A stretch of 64,000 nucleotides of DNA from Rhizobium sp. RU20A (GCF_900155885.1 NZ_FTMB01000015.1:1-64000), one strand, 5' to 3'; shown: positions 31,933 through 42,053, counted from the first letter of the stretch. Notes: a model not told the origin generated them from the sequence alone. Translations and numbers: made by a program.

Positions 31933-32623
31933 CGTAGGTCAGCGCCTTCTTGGTATTGGAGATGTCGACAAGGCGGCGCTGGTTTTGAGCCTGCAGGGAG
32001 CCGACGGCACCATTCATCACGCCAATCATCTCGTTGATTGTCAGGCCTGTTTGAACCTGCAGCTGCGTGTTCTGATCGATGGACCCCTTGATGTCCTGAG
32101 CCTGACCGATCTGCTGGCCTGCCTGCTGAAACGCTTGTGTTCGCGACTGAACGGCTTGTTGCGAGCCGGTGACTAGGGCGGCAACTCCAAAGACGGTCTT
32201 CATCATTTCTTCGTAGGACTTGTCGCCCGAGAACGTGCTGTCTGCCTTGCCAGACAAGTTCTTCACGAGCTGGAGACCGTTGATGAAGGTGGTGGCAATC
32301 TGGCCGATGTCACCGCCCATGCTGCCGAAGTTCGGGACACCGCCCTGCATGAGGCTGTCGAGTGACGGCATCTGAGAAACGCTGAACCCTTGACCAACGG
32401 CGAGGTTCTGCATGGGATTGGAAACGCTCCCGCGATCCCCTGTGACGGCTTTAAGTGTCTCTTCTACCGTCGTCAGAACTTGCCTGTTCGTGTCCAGGAT
32501 CCGATCAGTCGTCTGAGAAGTTTCTGTCGCGATCTTCAGGTTGGCGCTGTCGATCACCGGAACTTGTGCATGCGCGGTAGACGCCATCGCTAGCGAAAAC
32601 GCAGTCAGAAATGCTCTTCTCAT
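31925..32623 (-). CDS. virB5: VirB5-like minor pilus protein
   Basis: A 232-residue secreted protein with a signal peptide (about 1-20, ending AHA). It is largely helical, with Gln-rich stretches near the C terminus (QSRTQAFQQAGQQIGQAQD; MNGAVGSLQAQNQRRL), as in VirB5/TrbJ-like proteins. ATG 32623 is preferred to the ATG 18 nt upstream because AAGGAGA lies just before it. Confidence 0.85.
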   Translation of the reverse strand: MRRAFLTAFSLAMASTAHAQVPVIDSANLKIATETSQTTDRILDTNRQVLTTVEETLKAVTGDRGSVSNPMQNLAVGQGFSVSQMPSLDSLMQGGVPNFGSMGGDIGQIATTFINGLQLVKNLSGKADSTFSGDKSYEEMMKTVFGVAALVTGSQQAVQSRTQAFQQAGQQIGQAQDIKGSIDQNTQLQVQTGLTINEMIGVMNGAVGSLQAQNQRRLVDISNTKKALTYGD

Positions 32624-32637
32624 GGCCGTTCTCCTTG

Positions 32638-33729
32638 TCATTCGGCGCTCAACATCAGCTTCATGTCAGCCTCTGGTTCGAGTTTTCGAACGCAGACCTG
32701 TTCCTCCGGATTCCACTCAAGCTGCAGTTCCTTGTCGCAGAGGTCAGCTACCTCGCGATCCTCTTCCTTCTCATCTCGCTTGTAGTCGCTGGATCGCGAA
32801 GACCCCGAGAGCCCCCCCAGATCGAGCGCATTCTGAGAATTCATAAGCTCGGCCATCGTTGTTCCGAGGCGGATGACCTGGTTCATCATCTCAAGGTTCG
32901 CATTACGGGCGCCGGAATTGTGGTCCCAGCTGTCTTGGATCGTGCCGCTTTCCATCTGGCCGAGTTGCTGAAGCCATGACGCGACGTTCCCGCTGTTTTC
33001 GGAAATCGACTGGCTGGTCGCCATCGAGTTGATGGTCGCGTCTCTCGCACCTGAAAAGCCCGACGTGCCTCCTCCGAAATTTTCGGGGATGTTCGACACA
33101 TCGGAGCCTCCGAACTGGGGCATCCACTTCCCTTTGATCGCGGCTACATACCCCTGCGTCTCCTTGAACGGAGGGATGCCGCCATACTTTCGAACGTTGC
33201 CTGGCCCCGCGTTGTATGCGGCGAGCGCAAGGTTGGTATTGCCGTTGAAGGTACGGAGCTGCTGCTTCAGGTAGCGCGCGCCGCCGCGAAGGTTATCCTC
33301 GATATCGTGAGGATTGACGCCAAGATCCTTGGCTGTGCCCGGCATCAGCTGCGACAAGCCCATAGCGCCGACCGGCGACTTTGCGCAGGGATTGAACCGG
33401 CTCTCCTGGTAGACGAGAGACATGAAGAGGGTTTCGTCTACCCCTTCCTCACGCGCCACGCGCTTCACAAGCCCGACAATCTCTGGATTTGCTTGTGCTG
33501 CCGAGGGGGCATCACCTCCGCGCCCCGGCCGGTACATCGAGCAGGTGACGCTCTTGCTAACCGTATGTCGGCGCTTGTCTGTTTCCTCGATCTGCTCAGT
33601 TGTGCCGTTGCGTTCCGCGTCGGTCGCAGTGTGAGCCTTATCGGTAACAGGAACCTGCGAGGAGGCGGGTAGCGCTGTTCCCCATGCAAAGGCTGCCATA
33701 AGCAGCCTCAGAGTCGGACTGTTCCTCAT
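32638..33729 (-). CDS. virB1: VirB1-like lytic transglycosylase
   Basis: A 363-residue secreted peptidoglycan lytic transglycosylase that would open the wall for the channel. A signal peptide (about 1-25) precedes the SLT domain (about 80-205) with catalytic Glu in YQESRFNP, then [13 protein letters not shown] and [16 protein letters not shown] ~140-residue extension follows, ending with a [17 protein letters not shown] segment. ATG 33729 overlaps the virB4 stop (ATGA). A second transglycosylase gene lies before virB2. Confidence 0.92.
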   Translation of the reverse strand: MRNSPTLRLLMAAFAWGTALPASSQVPVTDKAHTATDAERNGTTEQIEETDKRRHTVSKSVTCSMYRPGRGGDAPSAAQANPEIVGLVKRVAREEGVDETLFMSLVYQESRFNPCAKSPVGAMGLSQLMPGTAKDLGVNPHDIEDNLRGGARYLKQQLRTFNGNTNLALAAYNAGPGNVRKYGGIPPFKETQGYVAAIKGKWMPQFGGSDVSNIPENFGGGTSGFSGARDATINSMATSQSISENSGNVASWLQQLGQMESGTIQDSWDHNSGARNANLEMMNQVIRLGTTMAELMNSQNALDLGGLSGSSRSSDYKRDEKEEDREVADLCDKELQLEWNPEEQVCVRKLEPEADMKLMLSAE

Positions 33730-36185
33730 TCGGCCTTCTCCCATCCGCAGAATTTCGCCAACCAGTTTTCGGGTTCGTCTCCGTACTGTTCGCGAAGTGC
33801 GGCGCACTCCTCGATCGTCTCCTTGCGCCCTGAAAGCACCTTCACGAGATCCGGCATTGTCGACAGATCGAGGCGCGCGATGACAGAGTCATTGCCGTGC
33901 TTGATCAGGAAGGTTCTCTTTTCGGGAGGCGTGTTCTTGATGAACTTGAATTCCTTCACCGTCAGGCCGAAGCGCTTGATGTAGCTCTCTTCGTCAGCCC
34001 GTGGGTTCGGGAAGTGGATGTTGGTGGCCGACTGCTCAATGAGCGTATGCGAGGCTTTAGATTTGGTGATGTCAGCGGCCGATTGCGTACCAAAGCCCAC
34101 AATGCCATTGAGCTTGCGGATCGTCTTCATCTTATCGACGATGAAAGCGCTGAACGTGTCGTCCATCAGCAGCTGCCAGCCTTCATCCATGAAGAACATG
34201 ACGGGGTTGCCGTCCAGCAGCTCGTCCAAGCGATGGTAAAGGTACATCAGCGCAGGGGTTCTTAGCTCCTCGTTTCCGAGGATGTTGGTCATATCGAAGC
34301 CAAAGACGCTGTGACCCGAGAAGGACAGGACGTCATGGGGCGCGTTAAACAGCCAGGCTTTCTCGCCTTCGATCCAAGGGCGAAGCCGCGAATATAGATC
34401 GTTGGCATCGGCTTTAGACCGGCCCATCAAGAGGCCGGCAAGATTGGGGAGGCTCCGCTGAGCTGCCGGCTCCTGCATGATCCGGACGATCGCCTTTTCC
34501 AAGGTGTCCTCGTCCTCTTGTGTGAAGTCGGTGCGACGTTCACCGCTCAGCATGGCCTTGAGCAGGCGAACCAGAAACTCCCGGTTCTCGCCGGTGTTTT
34601 CTAGTTGCAGCGGGTTAAAGCCCGTGGGAGTTCCCGGAGACAGAACCTCATAGGCTCCGCCAATCGCCCTTACAAAGATCTCAGCCCCCCGGTCCTTGTC
34701 GAAGAACACGGCTCGAGGCGTGGGTGAAACCCGCATCGCTTGCGCCAGCAGGAAGGTCAGACCCACGGTCTTGCCGGATCCTGTCGGACCAGTCACCGTG
34801 AAATGGCCGATATCCCGACGATGGAAGTTGAACCAGTAGGGGGTTTGCGAGGTCGTTTCCAGAATGGTGATCGGCAGGCCCCAATGGGTGCGATCCGCTT
34901 GTCCGGTCGCGAAATTATGCATCGAGGAGAGGCCCGAAAAGTTGGCGCTCGACAGCATGGCGATGCGGGATATGTAAGAGCGGTTGCCCGGCAACTGCCC
35001 CCAGAACGCGGCTTCCAGATTCAAATCTTCCCGGAGCCAGTTGATATTCATATCGGTGAGGCACGCGCCAAGTTCAGAGACGCAGCGGCTCAGGCTTTCG
35101 AGATCCCTTGAAATGCACAGAAGCGAAAAATGATGGAAGCCGAATACAGCCTCCTGATTGAGGAGGCTGTTCAAAGCATAATCGATGTCGGATTCGACAG
35201 AGCTACCCGCTTCGTCGGAGGCCTTGATTTGTCGTTGAAGGCGGCTGATCCGCTCTTGTGCGATCGGCTTGTCTGCAAGGGTGAAAGACTGTGTCAGGAT
35301 GAACTCATGGTTCACCTGCAGCAACCCGTCCAACATGCCGGGACCAGTGAATGGAGGGTATTCCTTGATCGATAGAAGGGCGGCATAGCGGCTATCTTCT
35401 TCCACCGCCGCTTGTGCCTGCATCGTCCGCTTTGAAAAATGCAGCCGTGAAGTGCCGACGTAGTTGCGGATACCCATGCGCGGAAGCCGCATCTTTCGCG
35501 GCACACCGCAAGTCAGGATCGTGTTGAAGAACTCGCAGGGCTCAGAATACGGATCGCCCTTGCCCTCTTCTCCATCGATGTCCTTCTTCGCGGTATCGTC
35601 GGATTTCTTGCGATAAGTGATGCCAAGCGGCTTAGCGCCGTACTTGTGCAACTCCTTCACGATGTTCCCAACCAACTCTTCGAGGTCCGTCACATCTTCA
35701 CGGGTTGCTTGAGCCCTGGCCTCTTTGTTCGAGCGTTCAAATATCCGCTTCAGGGAGTCCCCGAGGCCCAGCGCCCCTTTCATGCCCGAACGCACGATCG
35801 TGAGGTAGATTTCGTTCGTGAACATCCGCTTCTTGCGGAGCTGGTCCATGTAGCGATCGTTAAGGATCTCGCAGAAGGATGAATCGAACGAACCGCCGAT
35901 TTCGGTCTCGACTTCACGCCGGATTACGGTCGACCAAAGGGAATAGCGGCTTGAACCGAGGGCCCGGATCATCGTGTTCTGGACGACAGAACGCATGTTC
36001 AGCTCGGCCTGGTCCTCCGTCTGGAAGAACAGGCCATTGAGCTTGATGACGCTGATCAGGGTTCCATTCTCGAGCCCGATGACCGTGTCAGACACGTGCC
36101 GCATGTAGGGGATGTGAACGGACATAGGCCGCTCGTTGCCGGCGACCTTCCCAAACCCAAGCTCTTCCTTGACGACTTTCAGCAT
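33726..36185 (-). CDS. virB4: VirB4 ATPase
   Basis: An 819-residue VirB4-family ATPase, the main energising subunit. Walker A is [14 protein letters not shown] (about 460-473) and Walker [15 protein letters not shown] (about 645-658). Later motifs include [13 protein letters not shown], typical of this family. The length is normal. Confidence 0.96.
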   Translation of the reverse strand: MLKVVKEELGFGKVAGNERPMSVHIPYMRHVSDTVIGLENGTLISVIKLNGLFFQTEDQAELNMRSVVQNTMIRALGSSRYSLWSTVIRREVETEIGGSFDSSFCEILNDRYMDQLRKKRMFTNEIYLTIVRSGMKGALGLGDSLKRIFERSNKEARAQATREDVTDLEELVGNIVKELHKYGAKPLGITYRKKSDDTAKKDIDGEEGKGDPYSEPCEFFNTILTCGVPRKMRLPRMGIRNYVGTSRLHFSKRTMQAQAAVEEDSRYAALLSIKEYPPFTGPGMLDGLLQVNHEFILTQSFTLADKPIAQERISRLQRQIKASDEAGSSVESDIDYALNSLLNQEAVFGFHHFSLLCISRDLESLSRCVSELGACLTDMNINWLREDLNLEAAFWGQLPGNRSYISRIAMLSSANFSGLSSMHNFATGQADRTHWGLPITILETTSQTPYWFNFHRRDIGHFTVTGPTGSGKTVGLTFLLAQAMRVSPTPRAVFFDKDRGAEIFVRAIGGAYEVLSPGTPTGFNPLQLENTGENREFLVRLLKAMLSGERRTDFTQEDEDTLEKAIVRIMQEPAAQRSLPNLAGLLMGRSKADANDLYSRLRPWIEGEKAWLFNAPHDVLSFSGHSVFGFDMTNILGNEELRTPALMYLYHRLDELLDGNPVMFFMDEGWQLLMDDTFSAFIVDKMKTIRKLNGIVGFGTQSAADITKSKASHTLIEQSATNIHFPNPRADEESYIKRFGLTVKEFKFIKNTPPEKRTFLIKHGNDSVIARLDLSTMPDLVKVLSGRKETIEECAALREQYGDEPENWLAKFCGWEKAE

Positions 36186-36188
36186 CTA

Positions 36189-36488
36189 CTATGGTCCGTA
36201 TGAGTTGGTGCCCCAAAAGCGCTTGTTGGGCGTCCTTGGCGTCTTGCGGGATGTGACCTGCAGGACGTCGAGAATCTTGCTGTCCCAGGCACAAAGCGAG
36301 AAAAGGACAAGGTAGGCGGCTGGCGCGATCAGCAGTGCCGCCAGATGGTTCGTCACCAGCCACCCAATGATGGTCACGCCGATGATCAGGACGACCGCCA
36401 TGTAGGGCACGCCCCATAGCGTCGGAGAACGGGTCAAGCCGATCACCAACGGCGTCAAAGCTGGCTTCTCGTCCTGAAAATCGCTCAT
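36189..36488 (-). CDS. virB3: VirB3
   Basis: A 99-residue inner-membrane protein with one or two hydrophobic segments (about 25-60), a GLTRSPTLWGVPY opening typical of VirB3, and a basic C terminus. It lies between virB2 and virB4 with 1-nt overlap and 3-nt gap. Confidence 0.92.
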   Translation of the reverse strand: MSDFQDEKPALTPLVIGLTRSPTLWGVPYMAVVLIIGVTIIGWLVTNHLAALLIAPAAYLVLFSLCAWDSKILDVLQVTSRKTPRTPNKRFWGTNSYGP

Positions 36489-36835
36489 CAGCCGCCGCCT
36501 ACCGACGAAATCATCTGGTCAACGATGGCAGGGGCGCCGAACACGAGACCGATGCCAATGACGACGGCTCCAGCCGTGAACCACGAGAGCCTGCCGGCAA
36601 AGGCAAGGAAGCCGAGGCCAATCACGGCGATGATTGCCATCAGACGTCCGAAGGGGCCGGTGATGAAGTCAACGATCATCTGCACGGCTGTCTGAAGGGG
36701 GGCGAATGCACCGCCGCCGCCACCGCTTGCCTGTGCAAGCGCTTGATCAGCACCTGCAACTTGCAGGGCTGCCACCAAGCCAATGACGGCTACTGCCTTC
36801 AATGCCCCGGAATGCCGGGAAACGACATGTCTCAT
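36488..36835 (-). CDS. virB2: VirB2 pilin
   Basis: A 115-residue pilin precursor. A long signal sequence (about 1-35, ending ALAQA) is followed by a Gly-rich segment, then two hydrophobic helices (about 60-80 and 87-105) separated by a short polar turn (AGRLSW), as in TrbC/VirB2. Confidence 0.93.
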   Translation of the reverse strand: MRHVVSRHSGALKAVAVIGLVAALQVAGADQALAQASGGGGGAFAPLQTAVQMIVDFITGPFGRLMAIIAVIGLGFLAFAGRLSWFTAGAVVIGIGLVFGAPAIVDQMISSVGGG

Positions 36836-36845
36836 AGTTCTCTCC

Positions 36846-37820
36846 TTAAAAGTGCATCACGCCGCCGACGAATTTGCCGGTCTTCTCCACAGCGATGACT
36901 CCGGCATCGCTGGTGTTCTTTGCCGCCATGTCACGGACGATTCCGGCCGCCTTCCGTTTGCCCGTTGGCATCGGTAGGCCAAGCTGGAAATTCACGACCT
37001 TTGCGACATAGCCGACGGTTTCTGGGAACGGGGGGACGCCGCCATACTCGTAGATGCGCCCCTCGCCGCTGTTGTACGCAGCCGCAACGAGAAGCGGGTT
37101 CTGGAACTCATCGAGGAGGAAGCGCAGATACTTCACCCCGCCCTCGATGTTCTGGGCAGGGTCGCAGATATCCTGAACCCCGAAGCGAGCCGCGGTTGCC
37201 GGGATAAGCTGCATTGGTCCGCGTGCGCCTTTCGGTGAATTGCGGATCTCATCGAAGCGGCTTTCGGCCCAGGCAATCGCAACCGCGAAGCCCTCATCGA
37301 CGCTGTATCGACGCGCGGTAGATGCAACCAGCGCTTTAATCTCGTCGGGTGACAGGGGCGACGGCCCGCACTCTTCAACGAGAGTTCCTGCCCCTAGATT
37401 TTCGGGGGTATCAATAGATGTAGTGTCTAGAGTTGGAGTTTGGACAGGATCAATGCGGCCTGTGGCGCGCGCTGAGACATCAAAATACGCGCTGACAGCC
37501 GCATCAATATGATGCCCTTTGGCACCCGCGTCGTTCGGCGCTGTTACGCCAAAATATTCGGCTCCGCCCTTCGTGACAACACCGTTTGCACCAAGGACGA
37601 ATTCCTTCTCTGATGTCTCGCCACCGCTCCAGCGATCTTCGAAGTTTGTGACAAGAGATTCCTCTTTGATTGTCAAAGAACCGTTGTAATCGCTGGAATT
37701 ACGCCCTGATGTGGCTAGGTCTTGTGACGCAGCTGCATTGGCAGCGAGCAGCACGGATAATGCTGCGCTAGTCAGGGTTCGCGGGCCTAGATACCCTGCA
37801 CAGACAGTGTTTTTATCCAT
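36846..37820 (-). CDS. Second secreted lytic transglycosylase
   Basis: A 324-residue transglycosylase with a signal peptide (about 1-32). The SLT domain occupies about 160-290, with catalytic Glu in AWAESRFDEI, then GARGPMQLIPATAARFG and AAYNSGEGRIYEYGG. The ~120-residue N-terminal mature region is unusual and unrelated to the other enzyme. It is the first gene of the virB operon, with a 160-bp divergent promoter region to the nuclease-like operon. Confidence 0.9.
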   Translation of the reverse strand: MDKNTVCAGYLGPRTLTSAALSVLLAANAAASQDLATSGRNSSDYNGSLTIKEESLVTNFEDRWSGGETSEKEFVLGANGVVTKGGAEYFGVTAPNDAGAKGHHIDAAVSAYFDVSARATGRIDPVQTPTLDTTSIDTPENLGAGTLVEECGPSPLSPDEIKALVASTARRYSVDEGFAVAIAWAESRFDEIRNSPKGARGPMQLIPATAARFGVQDICDPAQNIEGGVKYLRFLLDEFQNPLLVAAAYNSGEGRIYEYGGVPPFPETVGYVAKVVNFQLGLPMPTGKRKAAGIVRDMAAKNTSDAGVIAVEKTGKFVGGVMHF

Positions 37821-37979
37821 CGCACCCGCCCGTCAAACGGTGTTGTGATCGCCACGAAAACCGACTAGAGTTAATTCACGCATGATACCGATTTGATGCA
37901 CTCTTACAAGTTTTCTGATCGGTGTTAAACCCTATTTTGCAGGGTCAACAATCGGACTCAGGGTGGTTAGGGCTAGATT

Positions 37980-38588
37980 ATGAAACAGGCCATCATTCCC
38001 GCGCTTCTAAGTTGCGCATTGGCAACACAAGCGCTTGCCGCTCCTGCGGTGAGCAAGGACTACATCAGGTCGCTGGCGGCGCCGGGCAAGACGGTTCTTG
38101 TCGTCGAGTATTACGACGGGACCGGGAAAGTCGCTGACCGCAAAGGTTACGCCACGGCCAATGGCTTCAAAGCTATCTCGGCGACTGAGTTTCGCGTCGA
38201 CGAATCGACAACGTTGCATCTGTATGGCGTTCAGCCTTGCAGCGGCGATCTGGTCAATCGCGCCGAGGACTATTCCGGGACTTGCGAGGAGTTTGGCACG
38301 CAGCAGCTGCAAACGATGCTGCAAAGCCCCAAGGTCCTGTTCTGCAGGGCCTTCATCAGTGAGCAGACTGCCCCCGTTCAGGATGTCACTTGCTACGGCT
38401 ACTACAACTATCCTGGAGCAATGGACACGGTTGATAATCTTGAGGAGCAGCTTCTGTCGTTGGGAGCGGTTCGTCTCACGAAGAAGACCGATGGCTCATT
38501 CGAACGTCCGGATCTCGCGGAAGCTCAGGAGATCGGGCAGAAGGGCTCCTTCGGGATGTGGGCCGATCCTCGGGTGAAGGCGCAATGA
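37980..38588 (+). CDS. Degenerate thermonuclease-fold secreted protein 1
   Basis: A 202-residue protein with a signal peptide (about 1-20). It has a nuclease-like layout: TTLHLYGVQPCSG, a later CRAF...VTCYG, and an ending AQEIGQKGSFGMW. The expected Arg is His, the catalytic Asp is Gln and the catalytic Glu is Ser (compare RLAGIDTCE in the third paralogue). It is therefore probably not a nuclease and may bind nucleic acid or protein in the periplasm. Its stop overlaps the next start (ATGA). First gene of a six-gene transfer-linked operon. Confidence 0.7.
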   Translation: MKQAIIPALLSCALATQALAAPAVSKDYIRSLAAPGKTVLVVEYYDGTGKVADRKGYATANGFKAISATEFRVDESTTLHLYGVQPCSGDLVNRAEDYSGTCEEFGTQQLQTMLQSPKVLFCRAFISEQTAPVQDVTCYGYYNYPGAMDTVDNLEEQLLSLGAVRLTKKTDGSFERPDLAEAQEIGQKGSFGMWADPRVKAQ

Positions 38589-39121
38589 GACTTGCTGCTG
38601 GACTCGTCGCGGCTCTGCTGCCGTTTGCGGCCAATGCCGCACCTGAAGGGTACTTCGATCTTACTGCAGGCATCACCTTGGAAACGGGGGACACCTGGAT
38701 CTCTGACGGAGAGCGGTTTCGTCTCTATGGCATACAGTCTTGCTTGCGCGGCACTGCCTACACGGATGGTCAGGGCAATAGACAAGACTGCGGTGAGGCA
38801 TCGCTTGCGATGTTGGCGGCCTATATCAAGGATACCAAACCGATATGTGCGCCCGTGGCGAAGCTTAATGGCATTTCATATGTCGTTTGTTACGCCACGG
38901 TTGGCAGTCAACGTCTCGACCTCGCGCAGGTCATGGTGACGAGCGGCTATGCATTCGCCGCCTTGAAGACAGACGGTCTCCCTTATCATGCCCCGTACGC
39001 AATAGCCGAGCAGCTCGCTCAGCAAAAGAAGGCCGGCCTTTGGCAATTCTCCGACGTTCAGCATCCTTCTATCCTGCTTAGTCGTGAGGCGAACCAGCGA
39101 TCGAGGAGCGCCCAGCCATGA
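38585..39121 (+). CDS. Degenerate thermonuclease-fold secreted protein 2
   Basis: A 178-residue protein with a signal peptide (about 1-19, ending NAA). The nuclease layout is TGDTWISDGERFRLYGIQSCLRG, then SYVVCYATVG and AEQLAQQKKAGLWQFS. The Arg (RFRL) is kept, but the catalytic Asp and Glu positions read Gln and Leu. It is probably inactive as a nuclease. It overlaps both neighbours by 3-4 nt. Confidence 0.72.
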   Translation: MRLAAGLVAALLPFAANAAPEGYFDLTAGITLETGDTWISDGERFRLYGIQSCLRGTAYTDGQGNRQDCGEASLAMLAAYIKDTKPICAPVAKLNGISYVVCYATVGSQRLDLAQVMVTSGYAFAALKTDGLPYHAPYAIAEQLAQQKKAGLWQFSDVQHPSILLSREANQRSRSAQP

Positions 39122-39822
39122 GAAGCCCCCTTATCATTGCTATCGCCGCAAGTTCTTTGGCTCTGCCGGCGTTCGCAGCCGATCCTATCTATCAGAACTG
39201 GCACGCCCTACGCGGTCAGGCTGCGCCTCCCGTTGCTGCTGCTGTTCGGTTGCCGACATTCAAAGGCCCTGTGACCGTTCTCGACGGCCGCACGCTGTGG
39301 TTCGGCACGCTTGGAAATGGCTATAAAGTAAGGTTGGCTGGCATCGACACCTGCGAGCTTCCCCAATGGGCTTTGAACCCAAAGTGGATCAACCGGGACA
39401 AGCAACAAGCTCCAACCCCTGTCCCTTGCGGTCCCTTCGCCAAGGCTTGGCTGAAGAGGACTGTCGGAAACAGGCCCACGACTTGCGTCGGTTTGGCCTA
39501 CGCGAACGATGGCATACCCGTCGCACAATGCACGACTAACGGTGTGGATCTCGCCGCAGAAATGCTGCGCGTCGGTTGGGCTCGTCTCGATTCCCCTTAC
39601 ATCAACGCCCAGTATTACGCCTATCAGACCAACGCTATGGCCGCCCGGTATGGGATGTGGGGGACCTACGTCTTGGACATGAACGAATGGCGCCGCAAAG
39701 CCGTCGACAAGACGCTAGATCGGCATCCGATTGCCGACTTCAATCTACTGGCCGAGCGGAAAAGCGAGATCTCTCCTCCTTTTGCTGATGCGCGAAACAA
39801 GCCGAAGAGGACAGACCGATAG
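39118..39822 (+). CDS. Thermonuclease-family secreted protein 3
   Basis: A 234-residue protein with a signal peptide (about 1-20). The core VTVLDGRTLWF...YKVRLAGIDTCELPQW retains the first Arg and the Asp-Thr-x-Glu set. The second catalytic Arg, normally in a YGR segment, is missing (NDGIPVAQC), so activity is doubtful. A ~40-residue insert lies between the first two motifs (around NRDKQQAPTPVPCGPFAKAWL). Thermonuclease genes of this kind are often embedded in rhizobial transfer regions. Confidence 0.78.
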   Translation: MRSPLIIAIAASSLALPAFAADPIYQNWHALRGQAAPPVAAAVRLPTFKGPVTVLDGRTLWFGTLGNGYKVRLAGIDTCELPQWALNPKWINRDKQQAPTPVPCGPFAKAWLKRTVGNRPTTCVGLAYANDGIPVAQCTTNGVDLAAEMLRVGWARLDSPYINAQYYAYQTNAMAARYGMWGTYVLDMNEWRRKAVDKTLDRHPIADFNLLAERKSEISPPFADARNKPKRTDR

Positions 39823-40227
39823 TTGCCAGACCTCGCACATATTGCGACCTCTCTTCCAAAGGATTCCTTGGCTGGCTTGCTGCTTGCCATCTCCCTCTCC
39901 ATCGCCCTGATTATTCCCGCGCAAAAACTCTGGTGGATCCACGCGCCGCTCGCGATCTCCCTTCTCATTCTGTCGCTGGCCTTCCACGACAAGCGCCATT
40001 TGTCGTTCGACGGCTACCTGGTCGGGCTCTTCGCCTTCGCCGCCATTTCTCGGGATATCCCCAACCAGCCACTGCTCTATCGCATCGGTATTTCCTGGTT
40101 TGCGTGCTTCGCCTTGATCTCGGCCGTCATCTACGCTGCAGGCGAACGCATCCAACACAGGACTCCGCTCGCAAGACTTTTTTCCGAGCCGGCAATTTCA
40201 GCAGCATTGATCAAGAGGGACACCTGA
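39823..40227 (+). CDS. Polytopic membrane protein of the transfer operon
   Basis: A 134-residue protein with about four hydrophobic segments (near 15-34, 38-54, 64-77, 88-106). The TTG start directly follows the previous stop. No family was recognised; the position suggests a transfer role. Confidence 0.65.
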   Translation: MPDLAHIATSLPKDSLAGLLLAISLSIALIIPAQKLWWIHAPLAISLLILSLAFHDKRHLSFDGYLVGLFAFAAISRDIPNQPLLYRIGISWFACFALISAVIYAAGERIQHRTPLARLFSEPAISAALIKRDT

Positions 40228-40228
40228 T

Positions 40229-40816
40229 ATGAAACCAGTGATTTTTGCCGTAGCCGGTCTCGCGGCTCTTGCCATGTCTCAAGCATCTGCCAAGGCCGAG
40301 GATGCCTCATGGGGTTGCCAGATTCTCTTGTGCGCAGCCTCACAAAGCCCGTCCTGGCATGGCGTCCCCTACTGCGTTCCCCCGATGAAAAGGCTCATAT
40401 CAGCTATGGCGAAGTCCGGCTTCTCCTGGCCGATCTGCCATGAAGCAAAAGCCGGAAAACCCGGCTTCGAACCTTACGAGGAATGCCCTGCCGGCATGAT
40501 CGCCGTTTCCTCCCGCACCGATGGGGATCGGTCGTTCTTGGGCCGAGACGACAAGGATCAGTGCACGAAGACCGTCAACCAGTGCAGCAACCGTGCCGCC
40601 TTCCGCACTCAATTTGGTGACAAGCGCGAAAACGAGCGCAAGGGTGTTACGATCCGGCAGATCAACCAGAACAACGACAATGATGTTTTCAACCGAGACA
40701 ATGGCTGCATGGTGCAGATCACTCAGCCCCGCCCTCGCCGCGCCGATCCTTATTATTTCGACATTCCGAACGATAAGGGCGTCAAGCAGCGTGCTTGGTT
40801 CAACCTGAATGACTGA
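40229..40816 (+). CDS. trbM: TrbM/KikA/MpfK-family conjugal transfer protein
   Basis: A 195-residue periplasmic protein with a signal peptide (about 1-21). The family core reads WGCQILLCAASQSPSWHG, then YCVPPMKRLISAM, then FSWPICHEA, with several conserved Cys. TrbM/KikA proteins are needed for efficient mating in IncP and IncN systems. An AGAGGGA site precedes ATG 40229. This gene anchors the surrounding operon to conjugation. Confidence 0.85.
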   Translation: MKPVIFAVAGLAALAMSQASAKAEDASWGCQILLCAASQSPSWHGVPYCVPPMKRLISAMAKSGFSWPICHEAKAGKPGFEPYEECPAGMIAVSSRTDGDRSFLGRDDKDQCTKTVNQCSNRAAFRTQFGDKRENERKGVTIRQINQNNDNDVFNRDNGCMVQITQPRPRRADPYYFDIPNDKGVKQRAWFNLND

Positions 40817-40825
40817 GTGGATGAC

Positions 40826-41248
40826 ATGAACAGCAACATTCTCATCGTAGCAGCAGCCGGTATCGGCATTCTCGCCGGTGCAGGAGGCACCTATCTTATC
40901 ATGCCGGAGCCGGAGCCAGTTGTTCGGGCCCCTACTGATGCAGAGATCGCGGCCCTTATCGCAGCCAATCCCTCCCTAATTCCCGAGCCTCCGGCTCCTG
41001 TGCTTGAGATACCGACAGAAGAGGAAGCCCTAGCCGCATACCGCAAGGCTTATGCCCGCAACCCTCTGAGGACCGGCCGCGGTGAAGCCGATGTAACCCT
41101 TGCCTTGGGAGAGTGTGACGAGAACGCCAGCGGTCCAGGCGTATCATGCGTTGCGGCCATCAAGAGGAATCCAAACGCAGCTCCTCTCGCCCGTGTCATT
41201 GGATTTGCCAAGTCTGCATCCGGCGAGTGGGTTGCCACCAACTACTGA
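40826..41248 (+). CDS. Membrane-anchored hypothetical protein
   Basis: A 140-residue protein with an N-terminal signal anchor (about 5-24), a Pro/Glu-rich linker and a C-terminal globular part with two Cys (LALGECDENASGPGVSCVA). ATG 40826 is preferred to GTG 40817. It ends the nuclease-trbM operon and its end overlaps the convergent gene by 7 nt. Unknown function. Confidence 0.65.
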   Translation: MNSNILIVAAAGIGILAGAGGTYLIMPEPEPVVRAPTDAEIAALIAANPSLIPEPPAPVLEIPTEEEALAAYRKAYARNPLRTGRGEADVTLALGECDENASGPGVSCVAAIKRNPNAAPLARVIGFAKSASGEWVATNY

Positions 41249-41553
41249 TTACGGCCAGATGCCCGTTGCTCGTCAATGCCCCGGCAGTGAGATGGAGCCT
41301 GACAGAAGAAGTTCCATTCCTCAGGGTCTAGGCTTCCCTTGGAGGCAATCAGATACCCTGCCACGTACAGCAGCTTCTGATCTCTCTCACCTGGATCTGA
41401 CGGCGCGTGCCTGATGATATCCATACGTGCCTTCGCTTCTTGATCCATGTCAGCGTTGCCCTCGCCGTTGATGGCCGCCAGGTAGGCGGTTCGGTGACGT
41501 TCGACCTTCACGGACAATGGCTCGTTGGGTTGCAGCTCAAGCTTTTCTGTCAT
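41242..41553 (-). CDS. Small hypothetical protein, paralogue of the gene at 388-732
   Basis: A 103-residue protein with the motif LYVAGYLIASKGSLDPEEW, shared with the gene at 388-732. The N-terminal half is polar. ATG 41553 is chosen for its GGAGAGGGA ribosome-binding site. Function unknown. Confidence 0.65.
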   Translation of the reverse strand: MTEKLELQPNEPLSVKVERHRTAYLAAINGEGNADMDQEAKARMDIIRHAPSDPGERDQKLLYVAGYLIASKGSLDPEEWNFFCQAPSHCRGIDEQRASGRNQ

Positions 41554-42039
41554 CTTTCCCTCTCCACAAGCGCAAGCGATCACTCCTTGACCTCCCGAAA
41601 TCGAAGGGAGGGCAGGAGCCCCGCTCCTGCTCCCGAGCTCGTGCGGAACAGCTGGAGAGAGGGGGACAAGCGCTATACCGGAGGGGGATCACCCACCCGG
41701 AGGGCCGAGACGGATTTCAGGGAAATGCGGCCGGTGCTGCAGGCCGCAGGCCGAAGCATGGGGAGACCGGTTTAATGCTTGTGGGGGAGAGAGGGCAGAG
41801 CGCCTTTCCCCCCCTCAGTGCTTCGTGCCAAGTCGCATTTCGGCCGAAACCGATCATCGACGGTCGATTGGCGCAGCTTTGCCCCCTCAGCTCCGTCGCT
41901 CACGTTCGACATGGGAGCTCCCTGAATGTCTTCATTTGGATTGCTCATGGGGGGATGCCGTCCGGCGGTGGCGTTTAGCGCGTTGCGTTCTGCCGTTTTA
42001 CGAATTTGAACCGAAGCTCGCTGGATGATCGCGAACCAC
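41554..42039. other. Gene-free boundary between plasmid backbone and stress island
   Basis: No supported gene. A short minus-strand open frame (41772-42053) is low-quality. The region separates conjugation genes from metabolic and stress genes. Confidence 0.45.
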
Positions 42040-42053
42040 TTGATGCTTATCAA
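42040..42053. promoter_or_regulatory. FNR/FixK-type box upstream of the MBL gene
   Basis: TTGATGCTTATCAA is a perfect match to the FNR/FixK consensus TTGAT-N4-ATCAA. Its centre is 57 bp before ATG 42104. A weak -10-like TTAGTG at 42075-42080 gives roughly class II spacing. Confidence 0.75.

Noticed and set aside
41772-42053. 93-codon minus-strand frame
   Set aside because: Composition and overlap with the FNR-type box make it unlikely to be a gene; it may be decayed intergenic sequence.
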